Shown piece by piece: positions 11,560 through 22,559 of a DNA stretch of 64,000 bases. Where the stretch lies: NCBI GenBank assembly GCA_948099385.1, contig CANUEZ040000029.1, positions 134,001 to 198,000 of the forward strand, given 5' to 3'. The notes under the pieces are model-generated. The model was not told the origin of the DNA and ran no database searches. It saw nothing but the letters and a program-made list of their open reading frames with translations. This stretch comes from Fasciola hepatica. Its lineage: Eukaryota > Platyhelminthes > Trematoda > Plagiorchiida > Fasciolidae. The translations under genes were made by a program, and so were the position numbers. The number at the start of each line of letters is the position of its first letter. Within the stretch, counting starts at the first letter, position 1.

Positions 11560-12910
11560 ATGTTAAGCTGTAAGAACTATCACGGGGTGGGGAAATCCTT
11601 GAAACAGTTGTGCTACGCCAATCCGAAGTTGACGTTAAGCGTCGAAGATCTGAATCACCAGTTCACCACGAACTCCAAAGTATCCTCGTTTCTGCCCATA
11701 TATCCTGACTCACCTGAACCCAAGCCTGTCAAACTAGGCTCTATTTTTAGAATTCTGCAGCAAGTCAAGTGCCATGAGTCTGGTGGCCCCGACTTGTTGT
11801 CTCCAACGCTACCAAAAACCTGCCCTTTGGAATTCATCATCCACTTTGACTGATCTATCTAACGGTTTTATAGATTCCGAGGTGATTACCGATTGTTGGG
11901 ATTTGTACGCCTCATAAATGTGCCCAACAAAGGGTCCAAAAAAAATAGTCCGATAGCCTGCACCTGCACTTTTATGAAATAATTTATGAACGTGCTCCTT
12001 AAATGCACAATTCACCAAGTCCACTTTGCCGACTGCCGCACTTTAAACACTCTTCGTGGTTATATTTCTAATCACACAGTTTACTTCTTGAGGTAAAAGA
12101 CATTCATCTTCTCTTCATGTAAATTCTGGTGTTTTCAGTGTTGTCTCTCTGTCTCCATTTATTTTCTCTTTGTATTGATAAACATCCCCGTTCACCTAGT
12201 CTCACTGGCTGAAAATATGCCGATGATGTTGCACTAAGACGTCTCTGTAGAGTGAATGAAAGTTTGGTTTTTCTTCAAAACTGTTAGGGTGAACTATGCC
12301 TTTGGTCTACTTTCCTTTCCCTTTCCTTTATCGTCTAAAGTACCTTGTTGTGTTCTTCAAGCTCCAGGGTGAATCAAGCTACCAAAATAATAATAATAAT
12401 GATCACATCTAGAATAATTTTACCGGTCACCAGCATCCAGCTGAAGCTTCTTCCATCAGTTATCTAGGAGTTATTCTAACTCAAAATCTTGCCGAAACAG
12501 TCATGGTAAAACCATGTTCACTAAAATCAAAAAACATCCTCTTTTACTTTTCAGGCGAAGGAAACCTAGAGTGCCCCATAATCCTGGGAATTTCTTTGCT
12601 CTGTAACATTCACTGGTTTGGAAGCCTAAAAAACCTTATAACCAAGTCACTGAAATTTTCCTCCCTTTGTAGCAAAATAAACAGAGACATTTTACATGAC
12701 TTCATCAAAAGAAAGCATGGTGTTGCTTAAGACAAAAATGTCTAATAAATTATTATCTAACATTATTCACAGACTTCATCCTTCACTACCCAGCTTTGCC
12801 TCTTATACTAAAGCTCATTCGAGATACATAATACTTCCTTCATGAGCATCTACATGTAAAAATTGCTTCATCCCTTACCTGATTGTGCTTTGGCCTTCAA
12901 GTTTCGCCAT
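11560..12910 (+). mobile_element. CR1-like LINE, copy B (linker to RT C-terminus)
   Basis: The endonuclease-to-RT linker and RT start lie at 11560-11853: SKVSSFLPIYPD and CHESGGPDLLSPTLPKTCP, the latter matching the S-x-GPDG-P-x-LLK block of CR1-type RTs. A heavily shifted middle section follows. The catalytic motif KYADDVALRRL is readable at 12213-12236 directly after a TGA, with YADD at 12216-12227. The RT thumb and connection region is at about 12450-12730 (SSISYLGVILTQNLAETV, and a frame ending DFIKRKHGVA). A terminal block to about 12900 reads SRYIILPS and NCFIPYL. The order and spacing are those of CR1-like RTs in flatworms. All segments are in different frames. Confidence 0.75.
12386..12402 (+). 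repeat. Short AAT microsatellite
   Basis: Five to six AAT units inside LINE copy B, between the catalytic motif and the RT C-terminal block. It probably arose after the element died. Confidence 0.6.
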
Positions 12911-13387
12911 GACGTTCAGTTCATCTGCAGGATTTTTTCGCTCAACTCACATTCACCCATTATCTTGATTCTCTATTTCACTGCAATTTGACCTTGTGCG
13001 GTCGGCGTAGCTGTCGTTGCACGAATAACATCATTGTGCCCGATTTCGTCACATGCTTCATCGAAGTCCGGGTATCGCTTAGGAGTCCCAAAGACAACCT
13101 CAGATTCAATACTTTAGAAAAGGGTTCACCGGGAAATTATAGGTAACGCAAAGAAACACCACACGAGTATGAGAATGGATTAAGGAACCAACTTTTGCGG
13201 AGCAAGTATTTATCAATTCTAATCAGCAGTAAAGCTATTTCCATTACAGAACATTTTCCAGAGTTGGATGAATGCATGCACCGTCATAAATACGTACAAC
13301 TGGGAATCCTTCTCCCTCAAGAAACCTGGTTACATGACGATACTGATGGTAACATTACAAAACTACAGTCTTTTCCGTAGTTCAGGA

Positions 13388-13396
13388 GTAAAACAC
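13388..13396. repeat. Left 9-bp target-site duplication (GTAAAACAC)
   Basis: The exact 9-mer GTAAAACAC stands directly before the first base of the repeat at 13397 and recurs directly after its last base (13983-13991). Confidence 0.7.
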
Positions 13397-13982
13397 CTGT
13401 ATGAATGATTATCAAGGAGTCGATCAATGGGGTCACGTTGATGGTCAAGCCGGAACTTTCAGACTCGAATATTGTTTTAATCCGGGAGGGAGTTATTGTA
13501 GGATTGTTGTCGACAATGTTGGATATCTAAGTGATAGTATCATTGAAAATTTTTTTTCTCGAGGCATCGTTTTATCCCAGTTCCTTTCTCTCGTTGTGCA
13601 GTGGCTCTACATATTTTTATGTTTATTCCGAGATTTTGAGATATCAGCTTCCGATCGTCACCGTTTCCGGTAGCTTGTGCAGTGCGCCTGCTAACTTTAT
13701 TGTTGACAGTTTTTGTTCTGCGTATAGGATTTTCTTTCCGTGGGTTGAATTGATTATTCCTTTGTCCTCTGTCACTGCGTTTGTCATCTTACGAATGACT
13801 GAGTTACCTTTTCTTACACCTTTATGTTTGATTGAAACTGGCTGGACGACCAAGATCCTGCGAAAATCAATGGCTAGTTGTCGTACTCTCATGAGCCATT
13901 CGGTGTGGTGCTCTCATCTCATCACTGGACTGCGCAATTTGTGTACATATCCACCCACTTGATAAAGCCGTATTCCTAATAG
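13397..13982 (+). mobile_element. 586-bp interspersed repeat, copy 2, inserted in the LINE endonuclease
   Basis: The left edge is where homology to copy 1 (2806-3405, opposite strand) begins, and it coincides with the inner edge of a 9-bp direct duplication. The outer ends, CTGTATGAAT at the left and the reverse complement of the right end CTATTAGGAAT, are similar to each other, which suggests short imperfect terminal inverted repeats. A 9-bp duplication with inverted ends fits a non-autonomous DNA transposon, for example of the Mutator group; a SINE-like element is the alternative. No transposase is visible. The first ~385 bp are almost identical to copy 1 and the last ~200 bp are clearly diverged. 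Open frames at 13401-13673 and 13531-13962 have no recognised product. Confidence 0.75.
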
Positions 13983-13991
13983 GTAAAACAC
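13983..13991. repeat. Right 9-bp target-site duplication (GTAAAACAC)
   Basis: Exact copy of the 9-mer at 13388-13396, placed immediately after the inserted repeat. Confidence 0.7.
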
Positions 13992-16540
13992 GTGCCTGAG
14001 CTTGATTGACATCGGAAAATTACAACCACTTGCCTAGAAACTAAAAGTTTCTGTACATGAAAGCGGTAGCTTCTGTTTTTCAGTCTTGTATGGTTTAAGT
14101 TGCTATCATGTTGTCTTTGGCCCGAAAATCTTGTTTACCCCACTTTCTGGAATTCAGATCCCCACTGAGACACCTGCTTAGATGTGATCCACATTGTCCG
14201 GTATTCCTTTGTTTACACAATGTGTGGGACAGCCAATTCAAGAAATGCTGACGAAAGTCTTCTTAACTACGGCATTTGGTTTTCAGACTATGGTAGGTAC
14301 CGTAGAAGGCTTCACCGGCTATCGCGCCAATCGTCTTGTTTCACATGGCCAGCGAGGCGTTGACACCATCGCATATATTATATTAATTTTAGTTTAAGTC
14401 AGTGCAGGTATTATTTTTACATCGTACCTCCCATGTAAGTGCTTCTGTCTATCAAAACCAAATTAAGTTTTTGAGTAGCCACAGGTCTGTCATCCTTGTA
14501 AACACGCACCTAGTTCTTTCATATTCCCTTATTGAGTTCGAGCACTTTTCCGACAAATTCTCCTTAACCCTCATGAAGTATCATGATATATCATTGTGCA
14601 TAGTGATTTGAGGTTTGAGCGGGTTCGATGTTAGCATTTTAACCACACAGGCCTCATTAAATATTGTGAATTCCCCTACCAGAATGGATGAAATTTTGGA
14701 CCTACTTTTGTGAATCGAAAAAATCTGGTTCGCGTAAAGCGTTGCTTCCTTATTGGAACTTCTGATCACGCAAGTGCTGAACTCACTTCCACAATCTATA
14801 GCAAAACCAACGGCAAACTGTTTGCACAGAAGTGGCCTCGTAAATATAGGAAACGGATATGTGACTCGATTTTCTCTCGCGAGATTCCGAGGAATGGTTG
14901 CACAGTCCGACTTTAATATATTCTCGGGCTCAGACTCGTCAATATACTGTGACCAACTGGAATGGCTATTTTAACATCTGCCGTGACAAAAGTCATCGAT
15001 AAGAAACCGTTTACATTCGGAGCGGTTAGTTCTGCTCCCCCGCCTCAAAAATCCACGCAGAAGAAATAATGTTGCATGCAAGCCCAACGACTATATATCC
15101 GTAAAGCCCTTTCAATACTAACTAGGGTAGGATTGAATGTTCACTCGGTACTAGGCAAAAAAGCTGTCGCAAAACGTGGAACATTATAAAGCACCTGTGT
15201 GGAATTTCATCTACCGGTCTCGTGCAAAAATGGATGTAGAAGTGCTCCATCTTAACGCGGAAAACGTTTCCACAGAATGGAGCCATACATACTTTTGACT
15301 GAATGAACGTCTACAAAGAGCTAACTCAAATGAAATCTAAGGAGTCTGGTGGGCGGACGATGTATCTTCGATAGTACTGGAAGAATTCCATCGGCTTTTA
15401 TCCCCGGTTTCATCTGGGTTGTTTAATCAGATCCTGCACCAGAACAACATCTTCGACTGTCGAAAAGTTGCTTCGAATAAACCCACACCAAAGAAGTGCT
15501 CCCTCAATTTACGGCTTATAGCTTGCATACTGATTGTTCTAAAGATGTTCGAGAAACTTGTGTTGCGAAGGATAACGTCAAAACGGAGCTCACTTGATCT
15601 CAACCAGTTTGCCTAAAGCCTTTAAGACTACCCAGTAGATATCCTCGCCTATTTGTCTCAATACAAGCCGTCACCACTAGACTGCGAAAGCAAAGTTGAC
15701 AGAATCCTCCTTTTAAAATATAGCTGTAATTCCAGCTGTATTGAGAGGGGAAAGTCACTAAGTTTTCTTTCTGCTGATGTCGTTCAAGCACCTGGCATCA
15801 CTGTATTATCTGATTACTTCGCTAAACGCCAACAGTTTACATGCAACTGAGACAGGGCTCTTTCTCCCCCAACTTCAGAATTGAATGTTCTACAAGGTCT
15901 CATTCTATCATCACTCCATTTTCTACTTTCTTATCTACCATGCCCACATTCGACGACTCAGTGACCAATAAGTATGCAGATGACGTAGCATTCAGTGTAC
16001 CTTTACCCACTGATTCCGTTTTTTCTATCCGACAGTAAGCTGTCTAAAGCATACCCTAGTGGTCTTCGAACGACGTTATAAAGCTAATCTTTGTGCCCCT
16101 TCTTGAAAATGTTTCCACACCGCTTTCTTAAATTCAACCTTTTTTGAATGGCTGCACCCTGCCACGTTGGCTGTATGGATCCCCGTAATCTGTACCTGAA
16201 TGCGTGCAAAGGGGTTCAAATTTTTTTCTCCCAGGCCATTCAGGCATATTCCAATATGCAATGGCATACCGAAAATCCATCTTTCTCAGTATTTCATTTT
16301 ACCACATTTCAAAATTTGCCAGAAACTGTTTGGAAAAAAGCTGGGAGTTGCCGCACATCACTTCGCTTTGATCTTGTCAGAAGATTCTCTAGTTACACTA
16401 CTGGTGCGAGTTAAATACACTCTCTTTTGCCCGTACAAAAGTTTACTAATGTTCTGTTATCCACTGTCTTGCGATAATCCTTACCAAAGTTGTATTCATT
16501 GACGCAGAGGAATACAGTCGTATCCCTAATTATCATGTGA

Positions 16541-16951
16541 ACTGACAAGATATTATAGAACAAAGCACTTATAATGACTCAAAATGATATCGTCGCAAAA
16601 TTCCGAGCACTTATTTGGTCTTTACATCCTACATCGGAATTTCGAATGTTTACCTGGATTTGTTTAGTATACATACTTGAAGCTGCGACCTGCAGAGCAC
16701 ATCCTCCGTCTTCCATTTGCTTGTTTTGTTCAGTACGAGCACACACACAAGTAAAGCTCATTTTATCTTCCTGTTTCGTTCGCCTAGGTAAAATCTTGGT
16801 ACGTGTGTGTGAGAAAGTACAAAACTCTTGTGTCTTTTCCGCTGCATAAATTTTGCTGCTCCTTTCTAATTAATTTTGGGTTCCTTATCAGTCTCCATTT
16901 GTATCTTCACGCTCACCTCTCTTCAAGGTTTTTTATTTGTTCCTTTTATAG
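16541..16951. other. No firm feature; pyrimidine-rich tracts upstream of the candidate exon
   Basis: No domain is recognised. Two pyrimidine-rich tracts ending in AG are present (near 16722 and 16788). Either could be a splice acceptor, but no upstream exon could be joined in a consistent phase. Confidence 0.35.
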
Positions 16952-17311
16952 TATTAGAAGAGTCTCATAAATATAAGGCGACAGTCGCACTGATGCAGAC
17001 GAAGATAGAAAAATCGACCAAAAAACCCTCAAACCGAGTGAAGAAGGAAATACGAAATACATGCATCACTACGGCGGAATACAAGCAAGCCGGCGAGCAA
17101 GATCGTGAGAGCAAAACTCGTATGATTTTCGGTGAGTTTCTCTGTCATTTCTAACTAACTTTGCTGGTTGCGACCAGGAACAGATGGGAATGGATCGAAC
17201 GCTAATGAGAAAGAAACATTCACTCGGCGGTTCAGTCACGAGCATAGATACATACAAAATAAACACGGACACTTGGGATGCAATAACTGTTCAGAACAAA
17301 TGAATAGATAA
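16952..17311 (+). CDS. Candidate host gene fragment: two exons around a 46-bp intron
   Basis: Exon 1 is 16952-17131, exactly 180 nt and open in one frame. It follows a strong acceptor-like tract (TTTGTTCCTTTTATAG) and ends at CG before GTGAGT. The intron 17132-17177 starts GTGAGTTT, contains a CTAACTAAC branch-point-like motif and ends GACCAG. Joining the exons keeps the frame (1 nt plus 2 nt make a Gly codon), and the second exon stays open for 43 more codons to TAA at 17309-17311. The product of about 103 residues is very polar, with Lys/Glu-rich stretches (STKKPSNRVKKEIR, KQAGEQDRESKTRM) and a small Cys motif near the end (LGCNNC). No family is recognised, and the upstream start is not found. 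Chance could produce this, so confidence is modest. Confidence 0.35.
17132..17177 (+). other. Candidate 46-bp intron
   Basis: It has a consensus GTGAGT donor, an internal CTAACTAAC at 17151-17159 and a terminal CAG at 17175-17177. The length suits the very small introns known in flatworms. This is sequence-based inference with no transcript evidence. Confidence 0.4.
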
Positions 17312-19394
17312 ATCCAGGCCTAGTTCGCTACGTGGACACTAGATCGAGTACCGCGTAATCTGCGTAGGACCTGAAAATAACAATCGGCGGGAGGTTAAAT
17401 TAGCTTGTCGCATAACCGACACTATTTAAGCTGTCTGACAACCAATTGGCGAGTTATCTTACAGTGTCAGGAAATGATTCTCTTAGAGAGAATGCAGTTC
17501 TGGGATAGAAAGGAATAGATATTTGACGAGTAGAACAAGTGGAACAATGTTTTTTCCCCCATAACAGTGTTTGCGTAAATGATGCATGAACTGAAGTTAA
17601 GAGGATTTTGGACTCAGGGACTGATGAACAGCCTGAGTTCATTGTGCAAAGACAAAGAGATGACTGAAGTGGTCAATTTTAGAGAGGTGCGAATGAATGA
17701 AAGCAGGTTTCCGCAAATATATGCAGGGCTTTCGGAGGAAGGTGTGAAACAAACTTTGAGAAAGGAGCGCATAAAGCTTGGTCATGCTCAGGATAAAAAG
17801 GACAGAAATATCCCCGAGAAAGGTAGTGATAAAGCCCCCATAAACGTGGACGGATAAGGCTTGTTAAATCCAACGGAATATTAGTTTGCCCGTGTTCCTT
17901 CACGCAAACAAATATCGAGGCCTGAAATCCTAATTTGTCACCGTTACATTCGCATCTCGTGGTTTTCTCTGACGGTTTGCAGATTTCATGGTGCCCAAAC
18001 TATCAGAATTATAACTCAGTAAGATTATCCGTGTTTCGAGTATGGATAGAGAAAAAAGTAGAGTTCATTACTCTAACCGAACGGTTCTCTGGCAGTAATT
18101 GAGTTCAGGCAATTTTCCCCGATTTCACTCAGGATTTTGATTTGTTTTCAATGCTCCAGGAAACCATGGTGTGTAAAAACCAGCCCACTTTATGGCGACA
18201 GCTTGATCCAGTTTAATTTGTATCATGCTGTCCACTTCTTTGTATATGCAAGACATACGGCTGAACTCATTATTTTGGCAAAATAGTCGAATGTGCTAGC
18301 AAAACCGACAGAAAACCATAATCTATTCAGGTAAATTTCAATGAGCATATTGCACTAACTGTTCCACCAACAGTCGGGTGATCGGTACGGCCGCCGCGGC
18401 TTCCATAGGGCTCACAAATGATTTTTAGGAGAAATGTTCAACTATGTTAAGCCCCTTTTCGCAAGCTGCTGCCACAGAGGGAAGGAAAAATGGGAGAAAT
18501 ACGTGGGTGAGTTTATATCTGTGTACCTTTGGTTTACTCCAAAAAAGCAATCGACTATGTATAACCGTTTTTGAAAAATGAAACTTTAGGTACTGTAGAT
18601 AGGTTCGGTTCCGTATAAGTGCTGTCTTCTATAAAACTTCCGTTTGAATGTTAACCAGAAAGCAACTTATTTGACAGAGGAAGAGTTGTAGTGGAAATCC
18701 CGTACTTAGATGTGAGTTTGGTAACATTTTCTGTAGATTATTTACCAAGATATTTCTATTTTTTTACTCACTGATTTACTTTAACAACAAAAGTACGTGG
18801 AAGGCATGCCAGTAGTGATGCATAACCATGTACCCTTTATGTGCTGACAAATGGACTCATACTTTGCTCATGGCAGTAACTAGTTTTAGAAAGGAGCATA
18901 TTCAGGGCGGAATGTAGATCATTTCAGACAGATGACTGAAAAGATCGTCACTTGTTCGTATGCAATGCTTTCATGTCACTAAAGCTATCACCGATCAGGC
19001 TTTTACGGTGTACTGTTTGTGTGGAGCCGGATGCTGGTAGCCATCCTGGATAGTGCAGTGGTTGACTTTTAGAACTGACAAAGATGCAAGTCTCATTATC
19101 GGTTTGGGGGATAGATATTGTCAATGATTTCTGGCTTGCTGAAAGATACAACTTTACGGTATAACCGTGGACATGAAACTGCTTCCTGAAAGCAAAACTC
19201 TACTGATAATTTATCAATACCATCCAGCTACCAGTTTATTTGTAGTCATCCACCCTGAAGGACAGTTTAGACAACATAGTTTAATTAAATTTTTGATCAA
19301 CTTGATAAATTAGAAGCAAAGTGAGGATTCACTTTCAGATAGAAATGCTCTCAGATAAAAACTTTTGCTAATCCACCACAGAAGTTAATCTCTG
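17312..19394. other. No supported feature
   Basis: One polar 92-codon plus-strand frame (17579-17857, ending DKAPINVDG) could be a further exon of the candidate gene upstream, but no convincing acceptor and donor pair fits it in phase. The rest shows no domain, RNA gene or repeat. Confidence 0.4.
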
Positions 19395-19560
19395 TGAGGA
19401 CAACGGGCTCTTATCGTTCAAAGCCGGTGACGTGAGAGTGCTACTCCATGTAGTTCATGAGTTCGACAAACTGGTGAGAGCAGGCCCGAGCAGTCTGGTG
19501 TTCAAGTGTTCGACTAACAATAGTTGGTACGATTACAAGAGAAAGCGGTTATGAGTATAT
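19395..19560 (+). mobile_element. Possible CR1-like LINE linker remnant
   Basis: One frame reads LLSFKAGDVRVLLHVVHEFD followed by KLVRAGPSSLVFKC. This resembles the helix before the RT (A-D-V-x-x-LL...) and the SPGPDG-P-x-x-LLK block seen in the other CR1-like copies. The Gly and Asp of GPDG are not kept, and no RT motif follows within a few hundred bases. It would be a short orphan fragment. Confidence 0.3.
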
Positions 19561-20479
19561 ACTAACCACTCTTTCCTTTTCACGGCAATACATAGCAAAT
19601 TCGAAAATAAACTTTGCTCATGATTCCTTCAGTCAACCTTGCGAGACTACTTGGTTTCCCCATCTGATTAGTTCTTTTGCACAGACGCAGCTTTCTGCAT
19701 AAGCCGGGGTAGAAAAATGTGATAGGTACGATGTTTGATCACTCTCTGTCCTGAATACGTTTGTTCTCTGTCTTTCATTCTTTGTTCTCTTGACTGTGCC
19801 GTTCATAGAATAAGACCATGTTTTATAATATACGGAAAAACAACTTGTGTGAGAAAGGAAAGCCGCCCAGTTATGTATAACAAAAGTGGGATAGTTGTTT
19901 AATCGTAGGCACTATTGATCAGTTGGTCAGTTGTAAATAAGCCAATAATATCAACGTATTTCATTTTCATCTTTTATGTCAGATAACTACGTAGTGTTTC
20001 AAGACTATTCTTGTACCTAAACACATGCAAAGATTGTGGTAGCATTTGTAGTGCATTGCAGTGGGAAGTGGAGGATGGACAGATGGACAGGGACCGGTTG
20101 AAGCAAAAAGAGAAACAGAGAAATGGGGCACTGAAAGACCTGCCGATTCCTTGGAAATCTGACGCCAATCGGTGAAATCCTTTTTCTGCCTATCCTCGTT
20201 TTCATACCTATACCTGAAAAATCTAGAAAAACTAAGCAAAAGATAAAAAACAGTTAATTGGCGGAAAATATCTCTGTCAAAGACTTCCGAAAATTTGCTT
20301 CGAAGAGTTATGTTCTCTTTTTTGACGAATGATGCTTTCCCTTGAACGTTTGTATAAAATTTCTTCCTGAGGATAGTATTTAGGAAGTTTTCTGTGCACG
20401 AGGCACGCAAAAAGCCGATTAAAAAATTGTCTCAGTGTCGGGATTTTTATCTTTTCAAGTAGCGAGTAGTTGCTGTTTG
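19561..20479. other. No supported feature
   Basis: Minus-strand frames at 19979-20410 overlap each other and show no family motif. They lie just beyond the 3' end of the Jockey-type LINE and may include unrecognised 3' UTR. Confidence 0.4.
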
Positions 20480-20484
20480 AATTT

Positions 20485-20490
20485 TTTATT
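20485..20490 (-). promoter_or_regulatory. Possible polyadenylation signal of the Jockey-type LINE
   Basis: AATAAA on the minus strand about 80 nt past the final stop codon of the LINE. The position is right for the 3' end of a retroposed transcript, though a single hexamer is weak evidence in AT-rich DNA. Confidence 0.35.
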
Positions 20491-20570
20491 ACACATAAAG
20501 TGAAATACAGTATAAAGGGTAAACCTAATGGTCAGAAGACATACCGTAAAAGTAGGTTGAGGGGGAAAAT

Positions 20571-21504
20571 TCACTTTAGAACCAGTTTATTGATCGTGCC
20601 TCTGAAGAGAGAAAGGTTGTAAATGGGTGGGAAGACAGAAAGAGGAGGAGTGTTCCATAACTTAACGGTCCGGGGAAAGAAAGAGGATTGAAAGATAGAA
20701 GTGCGATATCTAGTGACAGACACTTGATACGGATGGGTAGTTGCCTGGGTATGTGATGGTCGGGAAAAAGTTTTGGGAAGAGGAATTGCCGAAGCCCGCC
20801 CAGAAGAACAAAATCCAAAATAGTACCGGTAGAAGAGAGACAACGAAGCAACAGCCCGACGATCGGTTTTTGACTGCAGACTGGAGGTTAAAGAAAGATC
20901 GTCGATCAGTCGGATGACCTTACTTTGAACCCGATCAAGAAGAGAAAAGGAGGTAGACCAAACTCCATCCCACACGTGACTGCTGTATTCAAGTGTGGGG
21001 TGGATTTGAGCTTTGTATAGCAGAAGATGAGCTTGTGTAACGAAGCGTCTGGCGCAAAAAACCACTTCTGCGCGTAACACAGGAGGCGAGCTGAGGTTTG
21101 AAAGTGGACCAACATAGAGAGGAAGCTAGAGATGGGTCCAGAAGAGAAGTAGAATCAGTGGCAGGCAGCACAATTGAATTAGAGGATAAACCAGGGGAGA
21201 AAGAGTGATGTCTCAATGAAATTGAGGGTAGAGAATTGTTAGAATCAATAAATGCAACATGGCTGTGGGATCCCCAGGAGGAGATGTGTTTGAGATCGGA
21301 CTCTAAAGATGAATTGATTTCACTGCGGTCACGGTCGACGTTGGTGTTAGCATGGTGGCAAGTGCGGTAAGAAAAGAAAGAATGAAGGAAGGCATCATCG
21401 GCAAAGCAATGGAATGGGTTGGAAGAAGCGGATAAAAAGTAATTAATAAATAAAATAAATAGGGTGAACGCAAGTACTGAACCTTGGGAAACATCAGCAT
21501 TCAC
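20571..21504 (-). pseudogene. RT C-terminal region of the Jockey-type LINE
   Basis: Two overlapping open stretches (20989-21504 and 20571-21080) carry the thumb and the C-terminal Cys/His-poor region typical of the lineage: LSSNSIVLPATDST, RSGFLRQTLRY, then TLEYSSHVWDGVW, DRVQSKVIRLIDD, SKTDRRAVASLSLFYRYY, SFFPRTVKLWNTPPL and YNLSLFRGTINKLVLK before the stop. One frameshift near 21050 separates them. The end of the protein is intact. Confidence 0.85.
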
Positions 21505-22043
21505 AGGAAATGGCTGAAACGGAACCCGGTCAACTCGGACGAGATCACAGGTGGAATGGCGAGGTCGGATTCCGTATTGGAGATCACTCAGTAGTCCTTT
21601 GTGTTCGAGAAACGAAAGCAGTTGGTCGGAGATGACAGTTTCAAATACCCTCCAAAAACAGGTGTGATAGAAATAGAACGATAGTTATTCGGGTCAGAAG
21701 AGTCACCGCGTTTGGTAGTAGGAAAAATCACGGTGTGTTTCCAGGGGATAGGAAAAGTAGAAACCTGTAGATAGAGACAGAAAAAACGACGTGAGAGAGG
21801 AGTTAATTCAGGGGCATACATTTTAAGGACGATGGGTGGGTACACCGTCCGGACCGAGTGGTTTGGAGGCTTCCAGAAAACACAACGTTTGGCGGATCTT
21901 CCTAGTACGAATATGAGGCTATAAGTGAGAGTTAGAGGAAAGAAGAGTAACCGGAGGAGTGGTATAAGTGGGTAAGGTGGAGTTAGAGGCAACCCGGGAT
22001 GCAAAATCTCCGGCTTTCTTGTGTGGTTTACAAACAAGATCAC
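21390..22043 (-). pseudogene. RT domain of the Jockey-type LINE, motif A missing
   Basis: The RT starts in the linker (GPDG-like block near 21850, then IVLKMYAPELTPLSRR, PIPWKHTVIF, KRGDSSDPNNYRSISIT). It proceeds to SDLQYGIRPRHSTCDL and then jumps directly to VRVDRVPFQPFPVNADVSQG, motif B. In related elements about 70-80 residues, including the catalytic D-x-SKAFDxVWH motif A, lie between these two points. The junction is at about 21540-21545 and stays in frame. Motif C is FADDA at 21391-21405, with both catalytic Asp residues kept. Without motif A the enzyme cannot polymerise. Confidence 0.85.
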
Positions 22044-22559
22044 CCGAAGAATTGCAGGTGGGAGGGAAATTGGAAGGGTAAAAATTACGGGAGACTGTCT
22101 TGGTCAGGGACCAAAATGTTCGACTACTGGTGGCAGATGATAGTTAGCGTTCGGCCTTCCAGCGGACGAAGACTGTTTTGGCTCTCTATATGGTTGACAA
22201 ACATCTGTTTCTGGCTTGCACGAAGCGGCGGTGGGAGTCGGGAGTGGGCTAGCGGTACCAGCGGCAAAATGATCAACGCTTCAGACGCACAGCACGATCA
22301 TATGCTTAGTTGAATCACTGGAAGGATTCGGGTTTGCCGGGTTTGGAAAAGTGATAAATGAAAAGTTGTCTACCTTGAAAAACAATGCTAGTGAAGTCGG
22401 AAACGGAAACGGAAACGTCTGATGTAAAGCAGCAATCATTCCAAGGATAGGAGGCTAGGAAATCGCGCAAACCATCCCAGTTGGCTGAACTGTATCTCCA
22501 GAATGTGTGTCTCGAGATGGGTGGAGGATCAGGGCGAGTAAAACTGATGGAACAGGAAA

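Larger units (their letters stand above)
13195..16540 (+). mobile_element. CR1-like LINE, copy C (endonuclease to RT), interrupted by a 586-bp insertion
   Basis: The endonuclease N-terminus lies at 13195-13380 (YLSILISSKAISI, FPELDECMHRHK, LLPQETWLHDD; QETW carries the catalytic Glu). The domain is then split by the repeat at 13397-13982. Endonuclease remains resume at about 14402-14611 (HVSASVYQNQIKFLSS) and 14640-14900 (NSPTRMDEILDLL, then FLIGTSDHASAEL, where TSDH keeps the catalytic His). The RT is readable from 15300 (LNLRLIACILIVLKMFEKL at 15500-15570). Catalytic NKYADDVAF has YADD at 15973-15984. Motif D (LYLNACKGVQIFFSQA) lies near 16190-16235, and the C-terminal region (KKLGVAAHHFALILSEDSL) near 16330-16400. 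Many frameshifts and stops make it non-functional. Confidence 0.78.

Noticed and set aside
13644..13892. Minus-strand frame inside repeat copy 2
   Set aside because: It overlaps two plus-strand frames in the same repeat and is disrupted in copy 1 by the ~25-nt difference, so coding function is not supported.
18076..18098. AACCGAACGGTTCTCTGGC, reminiscent of the 5' end of a fluke trans-spliced leader
   Set aside because: The match is limited to about 17 positions recalled from memory, the rest of the leader and the donor GT with Sm-site region do not follow, and there is no tandem repetition as expected for spliced-leader genes.
20017..20410. Overlapping minus-strand frames downstream of the Jockey-type LINE
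   Set aside because: They overlap one another in two phases and lie beyond the LINE stop codon, with no motif linking them to the element or to a host protein.
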